Positions 7,622 to 15,416 of a stretch of DNA of 32,936 bases are shown piece after piece (the first letter of the stretch is position 1; the number at the start of each line of letters is the position of its first letter). Location: NCBI GenBank assembly GCA_014359405.1, contig JACIZN010000002.1, positions 5,848 through 38,783 of the forward strand, read 5' to 3'. The notes beneath the pieces are model-generated. The model had not been told where the DNA came from, did not search any database, and worked only from the letters and a program-made list of their open reading frames with translations. The stretch is from Candidatus Caldatribacterium sp. GTDB lineage: Bacteria; Atribacterota; Atribacteria; Atribacterales; Caldatribacteriaceae. The translations under genes and the position numbers were made by a program.

Positions 7622-10270
7622 ATGTACTTGCACTTCGTGAGCCATACGCACTGGGACAGGGAGTGGTACGAAACCTTTGATGCCTTCCGATTCCGCCTGG
7701 TGCATCTCATAGACCGCCTCCTTGAAATTCTCCGTAACGACCCTGGCTACCGCTCCTTCCTCCTTGACGGGCAGACCATTGTGCTTGAGGACTACCTCGC
7801 CATCAAGCCCCACCGCAGGGAGGAACTCAGGAAGTTCGTTAGAGAAGGACGAATCTTCATCGGCCCCTGGTACGTTCTCACCGATGAATTCCTCGTAAGC
7901 GGCGAGACCCACATCCGGAACCTGCTCTTTGGAAAACGCCTGATGCAGGAGTTCGGTGGTCGCAATGGCATCGGATACCTTCCCGATGCCTTCGGACACA
8001 TCGCGCAGATGCCACAGATTCTCAAAAAAAGCGGAATTCGCTACGCCACCTTCTGGAGAGGAGCTTCACGCGAAGTCACACAAAGCGAATTTTTTTGGAA
8101 GGCTCCTGACGGTTCGGAAGTTCTCACCATTTACATGCCTTTCGGATATGGGGTTGCCGCAAATCTCCCGGCCTCACAGGAGGATCTGGTACGACGCATC
8201 CGAAGACTCATAGAAAAGCTCGCACCCTTTGCCACCACCCAGCATCTTCTTTTGATGAACGGCAGCGACCACATTGAGCCGGATTTGGAACTCCCGAAGA
8301 AACTCGCCGTGCTCAGAGAAGCACTGAAAGAGCACGTGGTTCTCCACTCGAATCTCCCCTATCTTTTCAAGAGAATTGAGGAGGAAGCGCCACCGCTACC
8401 GGTGTACGAAGGTGAATGGCGGGCTGACGACGTAAACTACCTCCTGGGGGGTACCCTTTCCTCCCGGGTGTACCTCAAGCAGAAGCACACCCGGTCTTCG
8501 TACCTTCTGGAGCGCTACCTGGAACCCCTCTACGCCTTTCTCACCCCCTGGGGCATTCCGTACCCAGAGGACTTCCTCAATTACCTCTGGAAGCTCCTTC
8601 TTGAAAACTCCCCGCACGACTCAATTTGTGGCTGCAGCATAGACGAAGTGCACGAAGAGATGATGCAAAGGTACAGGAGAATCGAGGATGTGGCCTCAAA
8701 ACTTCTGGCCCAGGCAAGAAGGTATCTTGAAGACCTTTGCAAGGGCGATGAAGATGTACTGATTATCTTTAACCCGTACCCGTATCCGGTGAGCACTTAC
8801 CTTGAGGGTACCGTATACCTCAAAAAGAGAAAGGTTCAAGAAGTGGACTTTGAAATCAGCAAAATCCGATCCTACACGATTGAAGAGGAGGAGCTTGCAC
8901 CGGCTCTTGAGCTTGTAGGCCAGGGTGAAACCATTGTTCCCGAAATCCTCGAGAGCTCGTGGGTAACACTCATGGAGACACCGACACACACGCTTCCTGA
9001 GATTTTCAGAGCCCAACGGTACACCATCGCCTTCTCCGTGCAAAACCTTCCACCCCTTGGCTGCGCCTTCTTCAGGATTGTTCCCAGAAACGAAAAGGAA
9101 AGCAAAGCGCCCCTTTCCGGGTTCCCCACAGAATGGACTATGGAGAACGAATTCTACCGCCTCCGAATTGAACCCCAGGGCCGAATCTGGCTCTACGAAA
9201 AGGCAACACAGCAGGAATTCCCCCTCGGCCCTGTCTTTGAAGATGGGGCAGATGCAGGCGATGAGTACGACTACTCACCCTGTGAAGAGGATGAGCTCAT
9301 CCGGAGTGATGCGGTTATCCCCCAAATACAGTGGGTTCGCCACGATCGGTATGTCCAGCGCATCCGCCTCCAGTACTCCCTCGATTTGCCGAAAGCCCTG
9401 GCTCCCCACAGGAAGAAGCGGAGCGAAGAAAGGGTTTCTGTCCCCCTCACGGTGGAAGTGCAACTCACCCAGGGCTCAAGACGAATCGACTTCGAGGTAA
9501 CCCTCGAGAATCAAGCCTGCGACCATCGCCTGCGCATGCTCTTCTTTGCTCCTTTTGCAGTTGACCACCACTTCGCCGATTCCCACTTCGCACTCCTCCG
9601 GAGAAAGAACGAGAGGAAAACGCAGCCGCAAAACGACTTCGTTCTCCTTGAGAACGGGAGGTACGTCTTCACGGTCTGCAACGAGGGGCTTCGAGAGTAC
9701 GAAATCCTCCCCGAAAAAGAGGCAACCTGCGTGGCCATTACCCTGCTTAGAGCCGTTGGCTGGCTCTCGCGGGACGACTTACTCACAAGGAAAGGGCACG
9801 CCGGGTGGGGTTTACCTGCCGAGGGCGCGCAGTGCCTGGGCACGCACCGATTCCGCCTTGGTGTCCTCTTTGGGGAAGGAAAACCCTCGGACTTTCTCCC
9901 CTACAGGGAAGCCCGTCTCCTGAGCAACCCTCCACTCCTCTTCCAGGTCCGCGGGAAGTCGAATCACCCCCTCAACGGCTTCTCCCTCTGTCACTGCGAC
10001 AACCAGGAAATCGTCCTCAGCGCCCTGAAAAAGAGGGAAGGGGGGCACGACATGGTGCTGCGAATCTACAACCCCACGGAGAAGCCACAGGAATTCTGCC
10101 TCACCTTTAATATCCCGGTTCTTGAAATCTGGCAACTCTCCCTTCTTGAAGAAGAGGAAATGCATATCGCTTCTCGAAGGAACAGGATTGAAGGTGTCCT
10201 CAACCCCTATGAAATCAGAACTCTCGGTATAGTCTGGGAGCCAAGGAGGCAAGAAAAGGATGACTCCTAA
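7622..10270 (+). CDS. GH38 family alpha-mannosidase
   Basis: This glycoside hydrolase of about 882 residues has no signal peptide, so it acts in the cytoplasm on the imported sugar. The GH38 zinc site is visible: HTHWDREW with H10 and D12, YLPDAFGH with D122 as the likely nucleophile (and a metal ligand), and NSPHDSICGCS with H332 as the fourth ligand. The C-terminal half is the usual beta-sandwich region. The start at ATG 7622 has GGAGG 8 bases upstream; an in-frame GTG at 7613 is too close to it. The 3' end overlaps the next gene by 11 bases. Family members cleave alpha-mannosides, and the exact linkage cannot be predicted. Confidence 0.93.
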   Translation: MYLHFVSHTHWDREWYETFDAFRFRLVHLIDRLLEILRNDPGYRSFLLDGQTIVLEDYLAIKPHRREELRKFVREGRIFIGPWYVLTDEFLVSGETHIRNLLFGKRLMQEFGGRNGIGYLPDAFGHIAQMPQILKKSGIRYATFWRGASREVTQSEFFWKAPDGSEVLTIYMPFGYGVAANLPASQEDLVRRIRRLIEKLAPFATTQHLLLMNGSDHIEPDLELPKKLAVLREALKEHVVLHSNLPYLFKRIEEEAPPLPVYEGEWRADDVNYLLGGTLSSRVYLKQKHTRSSYLLERYLEPLYAFLTPWGIPYPEDFLNYLWKLLLENSPHDSICGCSIDEVHEEMMQRYRRIEDVASKLLAQARRYLEDLCKGDEDVLIIFNPYPYPVSTYLEGTVYLKKRKVQEVDFEISKIRSYTIEEEELAPALELVGQGETIVPEILESSWVTLMETPTHTLPEIFRAQRYTIAFSVQNLPPLGCAFFRIVPRNEKESKAPLSGFPTEWTMENEFYRLRIEPQGRIWLYEKATQQEFPLGPVFEDGADAGDEYDYSPCEEDELIRSDAVIPQIQWVRHDRYVQRIRLQYSLDLPKALAPHRKKRSEERVSVPLTVEVQLTQGSRRIDFEVTLENQACDHRLRMLFFAPFAVDHHFADSHFALLRRKNERKTQPQNDFVLLENGRYVFTVCNEGLREYEILPEKEATCVAITLLRAVGWLSRDDLLTRKGHAGWGLPAEGAQCLGTHRFRLGVLFGEGKPSDFLPYREARLLSNPPLLFQVRGKSNHPLNGFSLCHCDNQEIVLSALKKREGGHDMVLRIYNPTEKPQEFCLTFNIPVLEIWQLSLLEEEEMHIASRRNRIEGVLNPYEIRTLGIVWEPRRQEKDDS

Positions 10271-11375
10271 GGAACGCATGATCATCGCCCTCGAACGGGG
10301 GAAACCCGACCGCCTTCCTGTAACCGTCCACCAGTGGCAGCGGTACCATCTGGAAACGTACCTTGGAGGGATGAGCGAACTCGAGGCTTTCATATACTTC
10401 GGCATGGATGCCGCCGTTCAGTACGTTGAAGAAATGGAGCAATTCTGGTTGACCAATCCCGACTTCTCGAGATTCTCAACCCCAACATGGAGACACGAGG
10501 TAACCGTGGTGCGCAACGACCCCGACGACTGGGAGTACCACCACACCATCACAACTCCCGAAGGAGTCTTAACGTACAGGACCTCCGGGAACCGGAAAAC
10601 TGTTTGGGTGTCCGAGTACCTCCTAAAGCACGATGAGGACATCAAGCTCCTTCGCAAGTACATGCCGGTGCATCCCCTCAACGTGGACGCCGTCAATCGC
10701 CTCTACGACGAAATAGGCGACCACGGTATCCTGCGCGGTCTCATCTGGGGGGACCAGGCGGGTTGCTGGCAACACGCCGCCTGCCTCATTGACATCAACG
10801 AACTCATCCTGCGCACTTTTGACCAACCGGACTGGGTTCATGAGCTCCTGCAAATCCTTCTTGAAAAGAAACTCCAGTTCATAGAAACCATGAAGGGGGC
10901 AAAGTTTGACCTCGTGGAAACCGGCGGAGGAGCCGCCTCGTCGACTCTCATATCTCCGAAAATCCACGAAGAATTCTGCCTGCCCTACGATCGAAAAATC
11001 CACCAGGCGCTCCACGACCTGGGGTTCCGAATCACCTACCATACCTGCGGGGGGACAAGAGGAATCGAAGAGCTCATCGTCGCCAATGGCACCGATGCCT
11101 CTGAAACCTTAGCTCCCACGAGCATTGGAGGAAACCAGGAACCCTGGGAGTTCAAAGAGAAAATCGGAAACCGCTTAGCCCTCATAGGAGGCATGGACCA
11201 AATCAATGTCCTGACGTACGGAACACCTGAAGAAATCAGGAAAACCGTACATACCCTCTTTGAACGTGTGGGCTACGAAGGCGGATACATCCTCTCCTGC
11301 GCAGACCATTTCTTCGATGCTCCCCCCGAGAACCTCAGGGCGTACGTCGCAGCAGCCCGCGAATGTGTGTACTAA
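10260..11375 (+). CDS. URO-D superfamily protein with HxCG motif (possible methyltransferase)
   Basis: This is the third URO-D-type protein of the operon, 371 residues. It opens with the classic TPKERMIIALERGKPDRLPV segment of URO-D/MtaA proteins. Later it has LVETGGGAASSTLISPKIHEEFCLPY and then ITYHTCGGTRG, with H261 and C263 forming the HxCG zinc motif. Its start overlaps the mannosidase end by 11 bases, with AAGGAGG upstream, so translation is probably coupled. It is only distantly similar to the other two, so the trio is not a recent tandem duplication. Corrinoid-dependent methyl transfer is the best family-based guess, but the partner corrinoid protein is not in the window. Confidence 0.78.
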   Translation: MTPKERMIIALERGKPDRLPVTVHQWQRYHLETYLGGMSELEAFIYFGMDAAVQYVEEMEQFWLTNPDFSRFSTPTWRHEVTVVRNDPDDWEYHHTITTPEGVLTYRTSGNRKTVWVSEYLLKHDEDIKLLRKYMPVHPLNVDAVNRLYDEIGDHGILRGLIWGDQAGCWQHAACLIDINELILRTFDQPDWVHELLQILLEKKLQFIETMKGAKFDLVETGGGAASSTLISPKIHEEFCLPYDRKIHQALHDLGFRITYHTCGGTRGIEELIVANGTDASETLAPTSIGGNQEPWEFKEKIGNRLALIGGMDQINVLTYGTPEEIRKTVHTLFERVGYEGGYILSCADHFFDAPPENLRAYVAAARECVY

Positions 11376-11681
11376 CTAAAAAGGAGGGTTCTCCTCACGA
11401 GGAAGGCTCACAGTCAAAGAGTGGGCAAGCTCATAAGGAATGAATTCCCGGGGTTTGGTCTCCTGAAAAGCTTTCTCCCTCGATACTGCCTCCTGTAGAT
11501 ACCGGAAGCTCCGGTTACCGAATTCCTGAGCGACGAAATGCAGCACCCGAAGTTCGGTTGGGGAAAGGCAGGAGTATCGCCCTGTTAAGCCCTGGAGGGA
11601 GATTCCGCGCTACCGGAGGTCGACAACAAACCCGCAGGAATTCCCCCGTGGTATAATGGGTTCCGTGAAGGCACCGGACAT
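11376..11681 (-). pseudogene. Possible broken minus-strand ORF downstream of the URO-D operon
   Basis: On the minus strand one frame reads from ATG 11681 to TAG 11376 with a single in-frame TAG at 11612-11610. The longer part (about 77 codons) reads like protein, with LSPTELRVLHFVAQEFG, FRYLQEAVSREKAFQ and PYELAHSLTVSLPREENPP segments. I recognise no family. The codons resemble those of neighbouring genes, but the 5' part overlaps the start of the nucleotidyltransferase gene, so chance is possible. A short stem followed by TTTTT at 11395-11378 could end a minus-strand transcript. Confidence 0.25.
11649..11657 (+). promoter_or_regulatory. Extended -10 promoter, apparently leaderless, for the nucleotidyltransferase gene
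   Basis: TGG plus TATAAT (11652-11657) forms an extended -10 box. Exactly 7 bases later lies the GTG at 11665, so the transcript would start at or next to the start codon. No ribosome site precedes that GTG. Confidence 0.55.
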
Positions 11682-12078
11682 CGAGGCCTACCTTTCGTCC
11701 TGGAAAAAAAGAGCGCGGGCTGAGGAGGAAAAGCGGCAGGAAAGGGCAAAAGAGGCCCTCAAGGTGGCTTTTGCCATTGCCCAAAGCCTGGTTGAGAAAG
11801 GCAAGGCAAAAAGAGTGTACCTCTTTGGTTCACTGGCCTCCTCAATGCGGGGCTGGAGGCGCTTTGGCCTTGCCTCAGACATCGATTTGGCTGCGGAGGC
11901 TATCCCCAAAGGGGAGTACTTCCGAATCCTTGCCGAAGTCAACAGGATGAGCGACTTTGAGATTGACCTTGTGGACCTTGAAGCCTGTCCGGCACCCCTG
12001 CGAGAGGCCATTCTCAAGAATGGGGTTCTTCTTTATGGGAAAGAAGGAAGCGATTCTCTCGCTCATTGGGGAGATTGA
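11665..12078 (+). CDS. MNT-type nucleotidyltransferase (MntA-like antitoxin)
   Basis: This 137-residue pol-beta superfamily minimal nucleotidyltransferase has the motif LFGSL (G55, S56), then SDIDLA with D72 and D74, and a third acidic strand FEIDLVDLE (D101). In MntA/HepT modules such proteins neutralise a HEPN ribonuclease by adding AMP to its tyrosine. The GTG at 11665 is preferred because it lies 7 bases after a -10 box; an ATG at 11656 overlaps the box itself. The gene overlaps the following HEPN reading frame by 44 bases, the usual arrangement of this pair. All key residues are present. Confidence 0.78.
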   Translation: MKAPDIEAYLSSWKKRARAEEEKRQERAKEALKVAFAIAQSLVEKGKAKRVYLFGSLASSMRGWRRFGLASDIDLAAEAIPKGEYFRILAEVNRMSDFEIDLVDLEACPAPLREAILKNGVLLYGKEGSDSLAHWGD

Positions 12079-12515
12079 GAACCTGCTCCAATCCCTGGAT
12101 CTTGTTGTCGGCGAAGCAAAAGAACAAATGGTTCGCTACTCCTCTACGAAGCCCGACCGTTTCGACCTCAGGGGATTGGGAAGCCTCCTCCACGATTTCT
12201 ACACCATCGTCGAGGACATTTTTGAGCTCATTTCCCAGGACATGAACGGTGGTAGAAATCGCGAGAGCTTTGACTGGCATAAGAGACTCCTCTTTAGGAT
12301 GAGCATCGCCATTCCCGAGGTCCGTCCCGCGGTGATTTAAATACCTGAGGTTTCGGCACGTCTTCCGGAATGTCTACGGATACCTTTTGGAATGGGAACG
12401 AATGCGCCCTCTTTTCGAGGGGTTAGAAGAAACGCATAAGGCTCTCCGCGAGGAGCTGGGGAATTTCGAAAGGTTCCTGCTTGAGCTCGCCCACGGGTTG
12501 GAAGAAGAAGCTTAG
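12035..12515 (+). pseudogene. HepT-like HEPN gene split by a +1 frameshift
   Basis: The frame from ATG 12035 runs about 101 codons (IGEIENLLQSLDLV, LLHDFYTIVEDIFELI, SFDWHKRLLFRMSI) and stops at TAA 12338-12340. The next frame, from AAA 12339 to TAG 12515, continues the same protein (KYLRFRHVFRNVYGYLLEWERM, then a helical tail). Removing one T from the run at 12336-12338 restores a continuous protein of about 159 residues. The missing half carries the HEPN catalytic segment. The canonical RX4HXY reads R-HVFR-N-V-Y here, with Asn in place of His. It may be a natural pseudogene, an assembly error or a recoding site. Confidence 0.75.
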
Positions 12516-12526
12516 CCCGGCGAAAG

Positions 12527-12555
12527 TTGACTTCGCCCTGTAGGCCCAGTACAAT
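12527..12555 (+). promoter_or_regulatory. Strong sigma70-type promoter for the MATE gene
   Basis: TTGACT (12527-12532) and TACAAT (12550-12555) are spaced by exactly 17 bases. The predicted start near 12562 leaves a leader of about 36 bases with AAGGAG before the ATG at 12598. Confidence 0.7.
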
Positions 12556-12597
12556 AGGGGCAAACCGGGAAATTAGATATCTAAGGAGTGCAACACC

Positions 12598-13989
12598 ATG
12601 CAACAGGGACGCGTTACCGATTTCACCCAGGGGAGCATTCCACGACACCTCATTGTCTTCTCCATACCCATGCTCATCGGGAACCTCCTCCAGACCCTCT
12701 ACAACACCGTGGACAGCATCTGGGTTGGGCGCTTTCTGGGACCCGAGGCTCTTGCCGCGGTGTCGGTGAGCTTTCCCATTGTCTTTCTCCTTGTGGCCTT
12801 CACCATCGGCCTGAGCATGGCGGCAAGTGTCATGGTGGCCCAGTACTTTGGGGCAAAAAAGGAGGAGGAAGTCAGGCGGACGGCAACGGCCTCCACAGCC
12901 CTTTTGACCCTCCTTGGCCTTGGGCTCATGGTCCTTGGGCTTTTTGTCCATGAGAGCCTGCTCCACCTCATACGGACACCTTCGGGAATCATGGAGCTTG
13001 CGGCATCGTATCTCTTTTTCTTCCTCCTCGGGCTTCCCTTCATGTTCCTGTACAACAATATCGGGAGTATCCTGCGGGGAGTGGGGGATTCGAAGACTCC
13101 CCTTGTGCTTTTGGTGTACGCCACAATCCTCAACATTATCCTTGACCCCCTTCTTATTCTTGGCGTTCCTCCCTTTCCCCGCCTTGGGGTTGCCGGAGCA
13201 GCCATCGCGACAACGGTGAGCCAGGGGTTTTCAGCCATCTGGGGAACGGTTATCCTCAGGCGGGGTGGATTCTTCGTCTTCGAGAAGGACTACCTCGTTC
13301 CCTGTGCCTCCTTCGTGCGGACGCTCTTTCGCCTTGGGCTTCCTGCCGGAGCGCAGCAGACCATCGTGTCCTTAGGGCACCTCACCATGATGGCCATTGT
13401 GAACGGTTTTGGAAAGACTGTGGTTGCCGCCTTTGGGGCAGCTGCACGGGTGGATCAGTTCTCCTTTCTGCCTGCCATGAGCTTCAGCATTGCCATATCC
13501 TCCCTTGCAGGACAAAACGTGGGAGCCCAGAACTTCACCCGGGCGAGAGAAGTGGCCCGCTGGGGAGCGATTGTGGCCGGAGGTTTTGCGCTGCCCATCT
13601 CAGCCTTTGTTTTTGCCTTTGCCCCACAGCTTATCCGAATCTTCACCACCGATCCTGAGGTTACCCGCATCGGAATAGAGTACCTCCGTATCGTGAGTCC
13701 TTCCTACGTTCCCTTTGCCCTCATGTTCGCGTACAACGGCTTCCTCCGGGGAGCCGGGGACACCTTCCAGACCATGGTGAACACCCTCCTTACCCTTTGG
13801 CTTGTGCGTATCCCGGTGGCAAAGCTCCTCTCCATGACTTCCTTGGCGGAGCGGGGCATATGGATGAGCTTCGTCGCCGGACCGGTGGCCGGCTACCTCA
13901 TTGCCTATCTTTACTACCTCAGCGGGAAGTGGGAGGCGAAATCCCTCATTCGGAAAGAGCGAGAATCCTTTCAAGAAGCGGCATGTTGA
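12598..13989 (+). CDS. MATE family multidrug/toxin efflux transporter
   Basis: This 463-residue membrane protein has about twelve helices in two similar halves. It opens with TDFTQGSIPRHLIVFSIPMLIGNLLQTLYNTVDSIWVGRFLGPEALAAVS, the signature N-terminus of the NorM/DinF superfamily, and has the matching second-half helix with FRLGLPAGAQQTIVSLGHL. Such proteins export cationic drugs or metabolites in exchange for sodium ions or protons. It has its own promoter and no operon partner. Its last 44 bases overlap the 3' end of the convergent cobyric acid synthase gene. Confidence 0.93.
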   Translation: MQQGRVTDFTQGSIPRHLIVFSIPMLIGNLLQTLYNTVDSIWVGRFLGPEALAAVSVSFPIVFLLVAFTIGLSMAASVMVAQYFGAKKEEEVRRTATASTALLTLLGLGLMVLGLFVHESLLHLIRTPSGIMELAASYLFFFLLGLPFMFLYNNIGSILRGVGDSKTPLVLLVYATILNIILDPLLILGVPPFPRLGVAGAAIATTVSQGFSAIWGTVILRRGGFFVFEKDYLVPCASFVRTLFRLGLPAGAQQTIVSLGHLTMMAIVNGFGKTVVAAFGAAARVDQFSFLPAMSFSIAISSLAGQNVGAQNFTRAREVARWGAIVAGGFALPISAFVFAFAPQLIRIFTTDPEVTRIGIEYLRIVSPSYVPFALMFAYNGFLRGAGDTFQTMVNTLLTLWLVRIPVAKLLSMTSLAERGIWMSFVAGPVAGYLIAYLYYLSGKWEAKSLIRKERESFQEAAC

Positions 13990-15412
13990 GGTGGCAGGAG
14001 AGGAACCCCGCAAGGCGGTCGAGTTCCCTGTCCACGAACTCCCGCCAGGACAGGCTCTCCTGAGCGTACGGTGGAAGGCCCCGAAGAGCCCTGACGTAGT
14101 TGAGGAACGCCCGGCGGAACCTCCCCTCATCAAAGAGCCCATGGAGGTAGGTTCCGAAGATGCAACCATCCCGCACCATCCCCTCGGGTTCCCCTCCGTC
14201 AAGGACGAAGAACGCCTCGCAGGGGGCGGTTTTGAAGCTCCTCCCGTGGTGGATTTCGTACCCCTCTACCCTCTCGCCGAAAAGCGGAGCGTAACCTGAA
14301 GCAAGGGAGAGCCGCTTTTCTCTTGCAAAAACCGTAACGGCTGGAAGAAGACCAAGACCCTGCATTTCCCCTCCCCCTTCCACCCCGTGGGGGTCCTGGA
14401 GCACCTCCCCAAGCATCTGGAAGCCCCCACAAACCCCAAGAACAACCCCACCTTTTGCCACAAATGCCTTGAGCCTCTCCCCAAGGGATACCTCCCAGGC
14501 TGCGGCAAGGTCCGCAAGAGTACTCTTTGTCCCGGGAAGAATGAGAAGATCGAAATCGTCGAAGCGTCCTTTCAGGGAAACGAAGGAGATATCCACATCG
14601 TCCTCAAGCTCAAGGGGCCTGAAATCGGTAAGATTCGAGGCATGGGGAAGGCGCAGGACCCCTACCCGGAGGGCACAAGAGGAGAGCACCCGGGGCCGAA
14701 ACGTAAAAAGGGCACTGTCCTCGTCATCCAAAGACCAGGGAAAGTGCGGCAAAACCCCCAGGACCGGGACACCGGTGAGTTCCTCGAGTTCTCGAATCCC
14801 CGGCCTGAGAACCTCCGAATCCCCCCAGAGCTTGTTGATGACAAACCCCCGGATGAGCTTTCTGTCCTCCCCGCAGAGAGCCCAGGTCCCGTAGAGGGCG
14901 GCAAAGACTCCACCCCGCTCGATATCCCCCACAAGGAGCACAGGAATCCCAAAACTCCGGGCAAGGGACATGTTGGCGAGGTCCCGTTCCCTCAGGTTAA
15001 TCTCGGCAGGGCTTCCCATCCCCTCGACGATGACAAAGTTGTACTCGGCAAGGAGGGACTCAAGGCTTTCCACAATCGCCCGCCAGAAGACCTCCCGGGG
15101 GAAGGGGGAAAAGGAGGGGAACCGGCCAGAGACCTTCCCCCGAAGGACCACCTGAACGCTTCCGCCCTCGGGCTTCAAGAGAATCGGATTCATCCGGGAG
15201 TCAGGAGGAATCCCCGCCGCCTGGGCTCCAAGAATCTGCGAGCGGGCCATCTCCTCCCCCAGGGGGGTGACGCCCGAGTGCAGGGACATGTTCACCGCCT
15301 TGAAGGGGGCAACCCGAAGCCCCTTCCGGGCAAAGTAGCGCAAGAGTCCTGCGGCAATGAGGCTCTTCCCCACTCCTGAGGCCGTTCCCTGAACCGCAAG
15401 AAGGCGTCGCAT
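13946..15412 (-). CDS. cobQ: Cobyric acid synthase
   Basis: This glutamine-dependent amidotransferase of about 488 residues amidates the corrin ring side chains in cobalamin synthesis. The N-terminal dethiobiotin-synthetase-like ATPase domain begins LLAVQGTASGVGKS (P-loop residues 9-17) and continues with FKAVNMSLHSGVTPLGEEMARSQ and RMNPILLKPEG. The C-terminal class I glutaminase-like domain has GVCGGFQMLG with C328 as nucleophile and YEIHHG later. ATG 15412 is used because it starts at the conserved P-loop strand; a TTG at 15427 overlaps the upstream MFS gene. It is the last gene of the uridine phosphorylase operon, and no other cobamide gene is visible. Confidence 0.92.
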   Translation of the reverse strand: MRRLLAVQGTASGVGKSLIAAGLLRYFARKGLRVAPFKAVNMSLHSGVTPLGEEMARSQILGAQAAGIPPDSRMNPILLKPEGGSVQVVLRGKVSGRFPSFSPFPREVFWRAIVESLESLLAEYNFVIVEGMGSPAEINLRERDLANMSLARSFGIPVLLVGDIERGGVFAALYGTWALCGEDRKLIRGFVINKLWGDSEVLRPGIRELEELTGVPVLGVLPHFPWSLDDEDSALFTFRPRVLSSCALRVGVLRLPHASNLTDFRPLELEDDVDISFVSLKGRFDDFDLLILPGTKSTLADLAAAWEVSLGERLKAFVAKGGVVLGVCGGFQMLGEVLQDPHGVEGGGEMQGLGLLPAVTVFAREKRLSLASGYAPLFGERVEGYEIHHGRSFKTAPCEAFFVLDGGEPEGMVRDGCIFGTYLHGLFDEGRFRRAFLNYVRALRGLPPYAQESLSWREFVDRELDRLAGFLSCHLNMPLLERILALSE

Positions 15413-15416
15413 GCTT

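Noticed and set aside
5394-11375. One of the URO-D genes as haem-synthesis HemE
   Set aside because: They lie in a sugar-uptake operon without other haem genes, and two of the three have the HxCG motif of the methyltransferase branch.
5394-11375. Recent tandem duplication of URO-D genes
   Set aside because: The three proteins align only in fold-level motifs and differ at the metal site, and the third is separated by the mannosidase gene.
12562-12597. Possible riboswitch upstream of the MATE gene
   Set aside because: The leader is only about 36 bases and contains little beyond the ribosome site, too short for any known aptamer.
14387-15379. A 330-codon plus-strand open frame inside cobQ
   Set aside because: The translation is rich in Gly, Pro, Lys and Arg with no domain pattern, and cobQ on the other strand is complete.
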